Shown here one piece after another: positions 12,150 to 22,000 of a DNA stretch of 64,000 nucleotides. The notes beneath the pieces were generated by a model. The model was not told where the DNA came from and did no database searches. It was given only the letters and a program-made list of their open reading frames with translations. Source of the DNA: Allium sativum (Eukaryota > Streptophyta > Magnoliopsida > Asparagales > Amaryllidaceae); assembly GCA_030737875.1 (NCBI GenBank), contig CM060926.1, positions 321,537,922-321,601,921 on the forward strand. The letters are read 5' to 3'. Positions within the stretch are counted from its first letter, which is position 1. Every line of letters starts with the position of its first letter. A program made the position numbers and the translations under genes.

Positions 12150-12451
12150 TGGGTAGCCCAGGTCGACAGCCCAGTCGACCTGGGTGGCCTTGGCGGGTGT
12201 TTATCCGCCCTGGCCCATTGGGCCCCATTTTCGAATTATTTTTTTCTGTTTGAATTTTAAATTTAATTCAAAACTTCCGAAGGCCATATCTTCTTCCTAC
12301 GGACTCCGTTTTTCAAAAACTCGGACTCTATTTCGCGTATTTTTCCGAGACGAACGCAATGGCGTATCCCGTTTCCCTTGGTTCTTTGATTTCAAATTAA
12401 TTATACTTTAATTTGTTAATTTCACAATTATAGAATTTTCGGGGTGTTACA

Positions 12452-12456
12452 TGTTA
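12452..12456. repeat. Target-site duplication TGTTA, right copy
   Basis: Matches 781-785 exactly, directly after the terminal CA of the Tekay element. Confidence 0.95.
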
Positions 12457-12777
12457 TCATATGGATGTTGCATATGGATGAATGGTTGTGCACGCATGTA
12501 GTATTTACATAACTAGGGATGCTTGCATACATGGTTGGACGCATGGCACTGACATGATTTGCATTAAGGAGGTCAACTGAATCAGTGGACCGCCTGATTT
12601 TGCATTAGATAAAGACATATACACACACTATGCATATAAACATGAAAGCATTAGAAATCATTTAAGGACAATGAATGCCTGTGATTGAATGATTGAGTAG
12701 ATGGGTGATTGGATGGTAAGACACATTCTTCCTAACTTGAAGATTTCGGGGACGAAATCCTTTTAAGTGGGGGAGAA
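12457..12777 (+). mobile_element. Remainder of upstream LARD internal domain
   Basis: Continues the internal domain interrupted at 785 and aligns with 18698-19020. It contains the conserved imperfect palindrome 12567-12595 and ends in the polypurine tract AAGTGGGGGAGAA (12765-12777) next to the LTR at 12778. No coding capacity is visible. Confidence 0.9.
12567..12595. other. Conserved hairpin near the polypurine tract
   Basis: AGGAGGTCAACTGA, one central A, then TCAGTGGACCGCCT: 12 of 14 positions can pair. The same hairpin occurs at 4241-4269 (minus), 18808-18836, 58733-58761 and 38315-38343, always about 170-200 bp before a polypurine tract. Confidence 0.75.
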
Positions 12778-13170
12778 TGTAACACCCCGCAGTTCTGTAA
12801 CACTAAGATTTACAAATCAAGGCAGAATTAAAAGTTAAAATCAAAATCAAGGGAAACGGGCTGTGCCATTGTGTTTATCTCGGAATTCTGCATGAAAACG
12901 AATCCGAGTTTGCGTAAATCGGAGTCCGTATGAGGAAGATATGGCCTCCGGAAGATTCAGCGAAGTTCAGATTTCAAAAGTGGGCGAGTTCGAAATTCAA
13001 AAACAGACCCAGATTGGGCAAGGCGGGAATTTTCCCGCCCAAGGCACCCAGGTTGACTGGGTAGTCGACCTGGGGTTCGACGCCCCCCCCCCCGTTTTTC
13101 CAGCTTCCTGCACCAGATTCGTTTCTCTGTATTTGGATGTCCTTCTGACCAGATTCGTTGACTCCTACAC

Positions 13171-13178
13171 TATATAAA
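13171..13178 (+). promoter_or_regulatory. TATA box of the middle LARD LTR
   Basis: TATATAAA about 390 bp into the LTR, with equivalents at 19446-19453, 53035-53042 and 59367-59374. Transcription should start near 13200. Confidence 0.7.
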
Positions 13179-13609
13179 CAGCCCTAGTCTTCTTCTCTAT
13201 TCACAATTCTTTTCTATCCTTATGCTGCCTCGGAGAAATAAATAAATAAGTGAGTAAAATAATATATATAATAAATCAAGACGAGGAAATGCTGCTAAAA
13301 GATTTTCAAGAAGAGGTTCAAGTCAAGCTAGGATTCAAGAGGAGGTTCAAACGACTTGAATGACTGTTTTTCTACGAATCATAGCAACACCATCTTTCTG
13401 TTCTAATCTAATCTCTGTAAGTCAGTTATTTTTAGATTTGAACGTTTTTCTTTGTTCGTGACATGAAATTAAAGGAATAAAAGAATATGCCAAATCTCTC
13501 TCTCTCTCTATTCGAATCAGTGCCTATACTCTTGAACCTAATTAAGAACTGTTATGATTCGAGGACAAATAAGACCGTGACTATGAAACTATGGACCTTA
13601 AAACCATAT

Positions 13610-13732
13610 GCATATGACTTTGAACATTTGCCTATGTCTATGAACATTTTCCTATGACTATGAACATTGCCTATGACTATGGACATCGCCTATGACTATG
13701 AACATTGCCTATGACTGTGACTGTGACTATGA
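13610..13732 (+). repeat. 18-bp minisatellite, GCCTATGACTATGAACAT type
   Basis: About five imperfect direct copies of a unit close to GCCTATGACTATGAACAT. The same array is in the partner LTR at about 19871-19992. The second LARD has only two copies (53460-53520 and 59790-59850), so copy number has changed within the family. Confidence 0.8.
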
Positions 13733-14810
13733 GGATTATTTCCTTGACTAAGCCTATGCCTTTGATTAGGAAATATAAACTATTGCCTATGACATAACAA
13801 GGACATCTGTGATTAAACACCTGTGATTCATGACTAGGAAAGTGTTGCTTAAGTTTTGTGACTATGAAATTAGGTCTAAACCCGATCATCTATTCTGTCT
13901 ATTCTTGGTTTTAGACCTTGGCAATTTACATATTAAGTTAGGTCTACCCATGTTCTTGAACCGACGTCGTTATTCAACCCTTTTTATGCCAGTTAGTATG
14001 TCTATCTTTTGCATAGCATCTTTGGTCCATTCCCTATTTTCTACGAACCTAGCTTTATTTATAATCTAGATTGAATCACGACTATACGAACGATGGGAAT
14101 GCGGTTTGGGCAAAATATGAAATTTACTAAAAACGTAGTTTAACTTGGAAATTGGCATAAATTGGGAACATGTATTATGGCATGTTCATAGAAATGCAAG
14201 TTGGATAAATTTGACATGAATTATAAGATGTGTAATTTGAATCTAATATTGACGTGTAAATCTAGCATTTACATGGATAGTGAACTAGAGTAATAAGTCT
14301 AGAATTAGAATGTTGAATCGAATTTGGATTACCTAATTTGGCACGGTAAGGATATTGGCATAAATGTGAAATTGGCCATAATTGGGAATAACTGTCAGGT
14401 TTAGCAAAAATCATAGTTAGTGACACTTAATTTGGTATAGTTTACATACCAAAAAGCATAAATATGATATAGAGGGGAAAATAGTCCATAGAAATAAATG
14501 TAAACAGATTACATTAAAAGAGTAATTGGGAAATAAGTAAATTAGGAATAATTTACTTATAGAATTTGTCCTAAATGAGAAATGTAAATTTAGACAAATT
14601 AAAGGTTTATTAACGACATCTCCTTTAATGGTACACAAGAAAGTTCTAGGGCGACAGAGAGGATAGTGTCTAGGCTTGGGTTTCGAAAATACAAGTTTCC
14701 TGCTCTCACTGGCTATCCCTAACTAATCCGACGGACGGATGGTTACTTTCAAAACCTGATTTGAAAACTAATCAAAACCCTTTGAACTTAGAAAACACGA
14801 ATATGCCTAA

Positions 14811-14896
14811 CCCGAGGTTAGACTGAGTTGCGATGTAAACCTGCCCGGAACCAACCGGCACATCCAGTATTCGCAACAACATCTGTCTAATGTGAG
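14811..14896 (+). other. Covarying stem module in LARD LTR A
   Basis: Outer stem TTAGAC (14818-14823) pairs with GTCTAA (14885-14890). Inner stem GTTGCGA (14827-14833) pairs with TCGCAAC (14871-14877). The apical hairpin TGCC..GG (14842-14848) pairs with CC..GGCA (14855-14860) with one bulged C. The inner stem differs from the Tekay version on both strands. Confidence 0.7.
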
Positions 14897-14943
14897 TGGT
14901 CGCGGCTTTAATTTATTTAGTTAAATCTAGAACAAGAAAGGTA

Positions 14944-15640
14944 GGGTTAAGTTAACTAAGACACTTAACCAATTCAACAAGATAACTAAATTGATGGGTG
15001 GGGTTAGGTTCAGACTGACACTTAACACAGTTAAGCTAGAATGGGAGGGTTAAGTCCATAGGAACACTTAACCAACTTAACACAGTCGAGCTAGAATGGG
15101 AGGGCTAAGTCCATAGGGACACTTAACCAAACTTATGGTAACAAGACCAGATTTGTAGGGGTTAAGTAACTAAGAAAACACTTAGCCAAACTAACATGTT
15201 AACTAGACTAGAAGGTGGGGTTAAGTAAAGTTGATACACTTAGCCAAATTAACATGTTAACAAGACTAGAGGTTGGGGTTAAGTAAATACACTTAGCCAA
15301 TTTGATATGTTATCTGGGCTAGACCGTAGGGTTAAGTAAACTTGAACACTTAACCATCAGGTTGCGATAAAAGAATAGGGTTAAGTCTAAACATGAAGGG
15401 ATAATACTTAACCATTAATAACATGTTAGTTAAGACAGACGGGCAAGGTCAAGTTAAAAAGGAACACATAACCAATACAGGATGAACAGGTAGGGTTAAG
15501 TAACAAGAAATACTTAAACAATATAACTTGGTTTGTGGTAGGGTTAAGTCATCATGAATCACTGATAACACTTAACCAGTTTAACAGGACGAATGAAGAG
15601 GGTTAAGTGGGCTCGAATTGACTAATGACACTTAACCAAT
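14944..15640 (+). repeat. Array of GGTTAAGT / ACTTAACC stem-loops
   Basis: Around fifteen imperfect units of 35-75 bp. Each has GGGTTAAGT, a 10-35-bp spacer, then ACACTTAACC, which is its inverted complement. Units alternate regularly, so transcripts could fold into a row of short hairpins. Equivalent arrays occur at 21204-21900, 54897-55590 and 61226-61914. Confidence 0.8.
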
Positions 15641-17125
15641 CCAAATTGACGGGAAAGAGAACTAAGTAGTAAACCTTAGTTAAGAAAACAACGATTCTGG
15701 AAACTAAGTGGTAAATCATAGTTAGTTAAACTAAGTAGTAATTCTTAGTATAACACGGGAAGGAGCGAATGTCCATCTGAGTAAAAAGGAGGCTCCAAAG
15801 AATTAGGTTACGAATCCCGAGGCTTCGAGGGGACGTGAGGGTACTCTTGGTATCCCTCTGTGAGGCTGCAGATGATCCGCCTGGACCCACAGAGGTTAAG
15901 GTCTGTGTAGAAAAACCAGGGGTATGCCTTGGTTGCAATACATGGCAACCTAAAGACTAGGATGGACCGGCGTGATTCGGCGAGCAAAAGGTAGCCCTGT
16001 GATAGCGACTCCTCGTCTACCATCCATCTTCAGTCAATCGAGATACGTGAATCGGAAAGGCGGAGAACTCCAAAAGACCATATACTTGCTATCTAGTTAT
16101 AGGTGAGGTTGGCCATAGGATAGTGTGGCACCGAGGGCCGGCGTATAGTTCTCATTTTACAAGGTGTGCCTTTCATTAGTTGAGGGAGGGGTCAAGTAGG
16201 ACCATAGCCACTGGAATAAAAACAGACCTTAGCATCTACATCGGCAGATATCTGAAAGCTCCCGACCGAGTTCTGTATTCCTTGATTTTCCCTGACACAG
16301 GACTCGGGTCGCACATTACAGGAAATGTGCATCTAGACAAGCGATAACGATTCGTGATTCATGCTTGGGGAAGTATAGGAACATATACCACTCTAGGTAG
16401 TGTGTCCTAGACTTGGGGGAATCGTTCGACAGGTAGCATAATTCCTAGTTGAACTAGGTGGCATAAATCCTGAATCCGAGAAGCATTCAGCAGACATCGT
16501 AAATTCTAGTAGAATCTAGAAGGCACTTGGTAGAAAACCCTAGATCAAATCTAGGTAACAAATAAATAAATGGATGCCTGAAGGCGATGGAAAATACAGG
16601 GATTGGGACCACGTTATCGTTACTAGTTGGGACACTAGTTAGGTGGTGCAGAGATATAGAAACCAGTATAACAAGGAAATAGCGAAGCGGCGAAAGTATT
16701 AGAGCATATCCAGTTTATCTTATCTTAGAATACCTTGTGATTATCTTGCTGACCCTATCATCTTGGTGTTATTTTGTATTCAGTTAATTCATGTCGTTTT
16801 GTTTTTCCATGTTCTCATGCAAGAAGTTACTGAACTTACTCAGGCTTTATGTCTTACTCTATTTTCCTTTCGTCTTCTTTTCTTCCGTCCCCCCCCCCCC
16901 CCCCCAAGTTAGTTAAGGAGGGAATAGTATAGCTCAGGTTAAGTTGGACTGTCACTATTTCCCGGCTTGAAGATTTGTTGAAGTTTTGCTTGGATTCTCT
17001 TTTCAGATGCTATGGCTGGCTCTTGCTAAAATTGGGGAATATAAATGTACTTTTATGCTTCTTTATTTTGTAAGACAGATGACACTCTGATATTGTAAAG
17101 AAATCTTTGTACAAACTATTTTATC

Positions 17126-17131
17126 AATAAA
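17126..17131 (+). terminator. Polyadenylation signal AATAAA, LARD LTR A
   Basis: AATAAA lies 130 bp before the LTR end in a context conserved in all four LARD LTRs (23364-23369, 57050-57055, 63382-63387). It defines the end of R and a U5 of roughly 110 bp. Confidence 0.6.
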
Positions 17132-17262
17132 GCAAAGTTTTATTTTCCGCTATTTAATTTCTGTCTGTCTTGTAATTTATCTGCATCTTTTACCCTAAAT
17201 GCTCCACAGAACTTAGTGCATTCCCTTTTTGAGTGACACTAACGGACGTGGGGTGTTACACG

Positions 17263-17274
17263 TGGTATCAGAGC
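17263..17274 (+). other. Primer binding site, initiator tRNA-Met
   Basis: TGGTATCAGAGC, two bases after the LTR. It matches the Tekay element and the second LARD (57187-57198). Confidence 0.95.
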
Positions 17275-17567
17275 TGAAGGTTACCAGATCAGATAAAGGA
17301 TTTGAAAAATTATTTCCAAAACGGTTTTAAAAGAAGCATATTCACGAGAAAAGATTTGTTTTAAAGGCATATTCCCCAAAGCCATATGCACTATCTTCTC
17401 TTCCTCTGTTTGAATCCTTGTTTCATTCTTTCTTGAGTCTTTGGGGCTCCTGGCTTTCTGGGAGGTAACCTCATCGATGGGCAAGGTAGTGCCCGACTTC
17501 CATCCAAAGTCGTAGTTGTTTCACCTACGGGTAGTTTGCTTTCAAAGCTTATAGGGTTTTCCGGACG

Positions 17568-17621
17568 ATGGAGGCAGCTTTTGAGAGATTTGTCAACATG
17601 ACTACACATAGAAGGGGATGA
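17568..17621 (+). CDS. Conserved 17-codon micro-ORF, function unknown
   Basis: An ATG frame of 17 codons and a stop, beginning MEA, then FERFVNMTTH. The counterpart in the second LARD (57495-57548) has the same length and stop position with only two residue changes. It lies where gag would start in an autonomous relative and may be a gag remnant or an upstream-type ORF. Translation is not demonstrated, and with so short a frame chance conservation through recent shared ancestry is quite possible. Confidence 0.3.
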   Translation: MEAAFERFVNMTTHRRG

Positions 17622-19007
17622 GGAGTTTGGCTAAGGAGCACAACCCTAGGATGAGTAATTCATATATGTAGATTTAGCTCACAAAGGAGGAGGAAATTAT
17701 AAGATCTAAGACAAGAGGAAGTATCTTTACTAGGGTATGATAGGGCATATAATTAAGGACAAGGGCAAGAACGAGGAACAAGATTTTCAGAAGGGCAAGT
17801 GCATACTTTCACCGCCAAGCGTACCTAGGAGAAGGGTAGTGAAGTTCTGTTGGAAGAGTCTAGTTTTGCTGTTCGTATTCTTTCCTTTGGTTTTAGTGCT
17901 TCGCATTTGTTCATATCCACTTCCATAGTTGAGTCTCTACACCATAGTACTTGCATAGTAGAAAGATCCCACTAGAGTCTCAAATCCAATTGGTGGTTCG
18001 ACCAGTTTATTTTTGGTTAGTAGGGATTTGAGAATAGCTATCGAGTTTGTTTTTATATCTCACGTAGATCGTCTAAATTCGGAGGAGATATTCCTTGGGT
18101 GCTTGTCTGATATTGGTTTAGGCCTTTGGGGCTTGTACTTGAGGAATGTCGAGTTCGACTAGGATGGTTTGCGTGAGAGATGAATAGTTGTGGCAGGCAC
18201 TCCAAAAAGCACGTAGTAACCTCTCGACCCTTATAGTTATGGCATGGCGGATAAGAGAGAGACTTCAAGCCATCTTGGTATGTACACTTGGTACCGTGAT
18301 TGACATCTGTTTATTTTGGAAATGGGGGTCAGAAACTTCACAATCGTGAAGTTAAATTAGTTAAGATACAGTGGAGTAAAGCTCAAGAAGGCTAGATACT
18401 AGCATCATACCCTTTTCCTTAAGGGTGCATCCTTGATTTCTTCATTTGTAGGAGCTTTACGCATAATTGTTTCTCTCTTTCCAAAGTATATCCTCTAGGT
18501 CGTATCTTCGATCCTTAGGTAGAAGCCAATGGACGTAAACATGTATTTGAAACAAGTTATGGTCGATGGTTGCAAGTGGTTGCTAATGGTGGCTCATGGA
18601 AACATATGCATACGTATTAGGCACTAGATCAAGTTCGGATGCTTGCATATTGCATTTACAAATATGTATTTGTTTGTAAGTTGAACTTGATATGTTATCA
18701 TATGGATGTTGCATATGGATGAATGGCTGTGCACGCATGTAGTGTTTACATAACTAGAGATGCTTGCATACATGATTGGACGCATGGCACTGACATGATT
18801 TGCATTAAAGAGGTCAACTGAATCAGTGGACCGCCTGATTTTGCATTAGATAAAGACATATACACACACACTATGCATATAAACATGAAAGCATTAGAAA
18901 TCTTTTAAGGACAATGAATGCATGTGATTGAATGATTGAGTAGATGGGTGATTGGTTGGTAAGACACATTCTTACTAACTTGAAGATTTCGGGGACGAAA
19001 TCCTTTT

Positions 19008-19020
19008 AAGTGGGGGAGAA
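19008..19020 (+). other. Polypurine tract of the LARD
   Basis: AAGTGGGGGAGAA directly before the TG of the 3' LTR, identical to the Tekay tract. Confidence 0.9.
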
Positions 19021-22000
19021 TGTAACACCCCGTAGTTCTATAACACTAAGATTTACAAATCAAGGCAGAATTAAAAGTTAAAATCAAAATCAAGGGAAAC
19101 GGGCTGCGCCATTGCGTTCGTCTCGGAATTTTGAATGAAAACAAGTCCGAATTTGCATAAATCGGAGTCCGTATGAGGAAGATATGGCCTCCGGAAGATT
19201 TAGCGATGTTCAGATTTCAAAATTGGTCGAGTTCGAAATTCAAAAACAGACCCAGATTGGGCAGGGTGGGAATTTTCCCGCCCAAGGCACCCAAGTCGAC
19301 TGGGTAGTCGACCTGGGGCACCCAGGTCGACTGGGTAGTCGACCTGGTGGTCGACCCCCCCCCCCCCCGTTTTTCCAGCTTCCTGCACCAGATTCGTTTC
19401 TCTGTATTTGGCCTCCCTTCTGACCAGATTCGTTGACTCCTACACTATATAAACAGCCCTAGTCTTCTTCTCTATTCACAATTCTTTTCTATCCTTATGC
19501 TGCCTCTGAAAAATAAATAAATAAGTGAGTAAAATGATATATATAAAATAAATCAAGACGAGGAAACGCTGCTAAAAGATTTTCAAGAAGAGGTTCAAGT
19601 CAAGCTAGGATTCAAGAGGAGTTTCAAACGACTTCAACGACGGTTTTTCTACGAATCATAGCAACGCCGTCTTTCTGTTCTAATCTAATCTCCGTAAGTC
19701 AGTTATTTTTAGATTTGAACGTTTCTCTGTTCGTGACATGAAATTAAAGGAATAAAACATCTCTCTCTCTATTCGAATCAGTGCCTATACTCTTGAACCT
19801 AATTAAGAACTGTTATGATTCGAGGACAAATAAGACCGTGACTATGAAACTATGGACCTTAAAACCATATGCCTATTACTTTGAACATTTGCCTATGACT
19901 ATGAACATTTGCCTATGACTATGAACATTGCCTATGACTATAGACATCGCCTATGACTATGAACATTGTCTATGACTGTGACAGTGACTATGAGGATTAT
20001 TTCCTTGACTAAGCCTATGCCTTTGATTAGGAAATATAAATTATTGCCTATGACTTAACAAAGACATCTGTGATTAAACACCTGTTATTCATGACTAGGA
20101 AAGTGTTGCTTAAGTTTTGTGACTATGAAATTGGGTCTAGACCCGATCATCTATTCTGTCTATTCTTGGTTTTAGACCTTGGAAATTTACCTATTAAGTT
20201 AGGTCTACCGATGTTCTTGAACCGACGTCGTTATTCAACCCTTTTTATGCCAGTTAGTATGTCTATCTTTTGCATAGCATTTTTGGTCCATTCCCTATTT
20301 TCTACGAACCTTGCTTTATTTATAATCTAGATTGAATCACGATTATACGAACGGTGGGAATGCGGTTTGGGCAAAATATGAAATTTACTAAAAACGTAGT
20401 TTAAATTGGAAATTGGCATAAATTGGGAACATGTATTATGGCATGTTCATAGAAATGCAAGTTGGATAAATTTGACATGAATTATAAGATGTGTAATTTG
20501 AATCTAATATTGACGTGTAAATCTAGCATTTACATGGATAGTGAACTAGAGTAACAAGTCTAGAATTAGAATGTTGAATCGAAATTGGAATAACTAATTT
20601 GGCACGGTAAGGATATTGGCGTAAATGTGAAATTGGACATAATTGGGAATAACTGTCAGGTTTAGCAAAAATCATGGTTAGTGACACTTAATTTGGTATA
20701 GTTTACATACCAAAAAGATAAATATGATATCGAGGGGAAAATGGGCCATAGAAATAAATGTAGACAGATTACATTAAAAGAGTAATTGGGAAATAAGTAA
20801 ATTAGGAATAATTTACTTATAGAATTTGTCCTAAATGAGAAATGTAAATTTAGACAAATTAAAGGTTTATTAACGACATCTCCTTTAATGGTACACAAGA
20901 AAGTTCTAGGGTGACAGAGAGGATAGTGTCTAGGCTTGGGGTTGGAAAATACAAGTTTCCTACTCTCTCTGGCTGTCCCTAACTGATCCGACGAACGGGA
21001 TGGTTACTTTCAAAACCTGATTTGAAAACTAATCAAAACCCTTTGAACTTAGAAAACACGAATATGCCTAACCCGAGGTTAGACTGAGTTGCGATGTAAA
21101 CCTGCCCGGAACCAACCGGCACTTCCAGTATTCGCAACAACATCTGTCTAATGCGAGTGGTCGCGGCTTTAATTTATTTAGTTAAAGCTAGAACAAGAAA
21201 GGTAGGGTTAAGTTAACTAAGACACTTAACCAATTCAACAAGATAACTAAACCGATGGGTGGGGTTAGGTTCAGACTGACACTTAACACAGTTAAGCAAG
21301 AATGGGAGGGTTTAGTCCATAGGAACACTTAACCAACTTAACACAGTCGAGCTAGAATGGGAGGGCTAAGTCCATAGGGACACTTAACCAAACTTATGGT
21401 AACAAGACCAGATTTGTAGGGGTTAAGTAACTAAGAAAACACTTAGCTAAACTAACATGTTAACTAGAATAGAAGGTGGAGTTAAGTAAAGTTGATACAC
21501 TTAGCCAAATTAACATGTTAACAGGACTAGAGGTTGGGGTTAAGTAAACACACTTAGCCAATTTGATATGTTATCTGGGCTGGACCGTAGGGTTAAGTAA
21601 ACTTGAACACTTAACCATCAGGTTGCGATAAAAGAATAGGGTTAAGTCTAAACATGAAGGGATAATACTTAACCATTAATAACATGTTAGTTAAGACAGA
21701 CGGGCAAGGTTAAGTTAAAAAGGAACACTTAACCAATACAGGATGAACGGGTAGGGTTAAGTAATAAGAAATACTTAACCAATATAACTTGGTTTGTGGT
21801 AGGGTTAAGTCATCATGAATCACTGATAACACTTAACCAGTTTAACAGGACGAATGAAGAGGGTTAAGTGGGCTCGAATTGACTAATGACACTTAACCAA
21901 TCCAAATTGATGGGAAAGAGAACTAAGTAGTAAACCTTAGTTAAGAAAACAACGGTCCTGGAAACTAAGTGGTAATCTTAGTTAGTAAAACTAAGTAGTA

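Larger units (their letters stand above)
786..12451 (-). mobile_element. Complete Tekay/Del-type chromovirus (Ty3/gypsy)
   Basis: This is an 11,666-bp element on the minus strand: 5' LTR 9182-12451, primer site 9168-9179, one gag-pol frame 8995-4619, polypurine tract 4057-4069, 3' LTR 786-4056. The LTRs begin TGTAACACCCC and end GGGGTGTTACA on the coding strand and are flanked by TGTTA. By eye I count about 26 substitutions between the two 3.27-kb LTRs (near 0.8 percent), so the insertion is recent. The full-length polyprotein with catalytic motifs and C-terminal chromodomain makes it a potentially autonomous copy. Assignment to Tekay rests on domain order, the chromodomain, the long LTRs and the initiator-Met primer site. 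Confidence 0.95.
9182..12451 (-). repeat. 5' LTR of the Tekay element
   Basis: A 3270-bp LTR, about 99 percent identical to 786-4056. TATATAAA at 11933-11940 (minus) should drive transcription, and AATAAA at 9318-9323 (minus) marks the polyadenylation region. It carries two stem modules (about 10317-10406 and 10427-10515), a 15-base G run (9565-9579, one base shorter than its partner) and the GTCGAC cluster. Confidence 0.95.
12778..17260 (+). repeat. Shared middle LTR of the LARD tandem
   Basis: A 4483-bp LTR with ends TGTAACACCCC and GGGGTGTTACA. TATATAAA lies at 13171-13178 and AATAAA at 17126-17131, so the predicted R region is nearly 4 kb. It contains GTCGAC sites (about 13050-13085), an 18-bp minisatellite, the stem module, a long stem-loop array and a 17-base C run (16889-16905). 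It serves as 3' LTR of the upstream unit and 5' LTR of the downstream one. Confidence 0.93.
17261..19020 (+). mobile_element. LARD internal domain, no gag-pol
   Basis: These 1760 bp hold a primer binding site (17263-17274), a leader related to the Tekay leader, a central stretch with no open frame over 100 residues, a conserved hairpin (18808-18836) and a polypurine tract (19008-19020). No protease, reverse transcriptase, RNase H or integrase motif is present in any frame. Its proteins must come in trans, plausibly from the Tekay family. Confidence 0.9.

Noticed and set aside
17263..17274. TGGTATCAGAGC as part of a tRNA gene
   Set aside because: No cloverleaf surrounds it. It is the primer-site complement of a tRNA 3' end next to an LTR.
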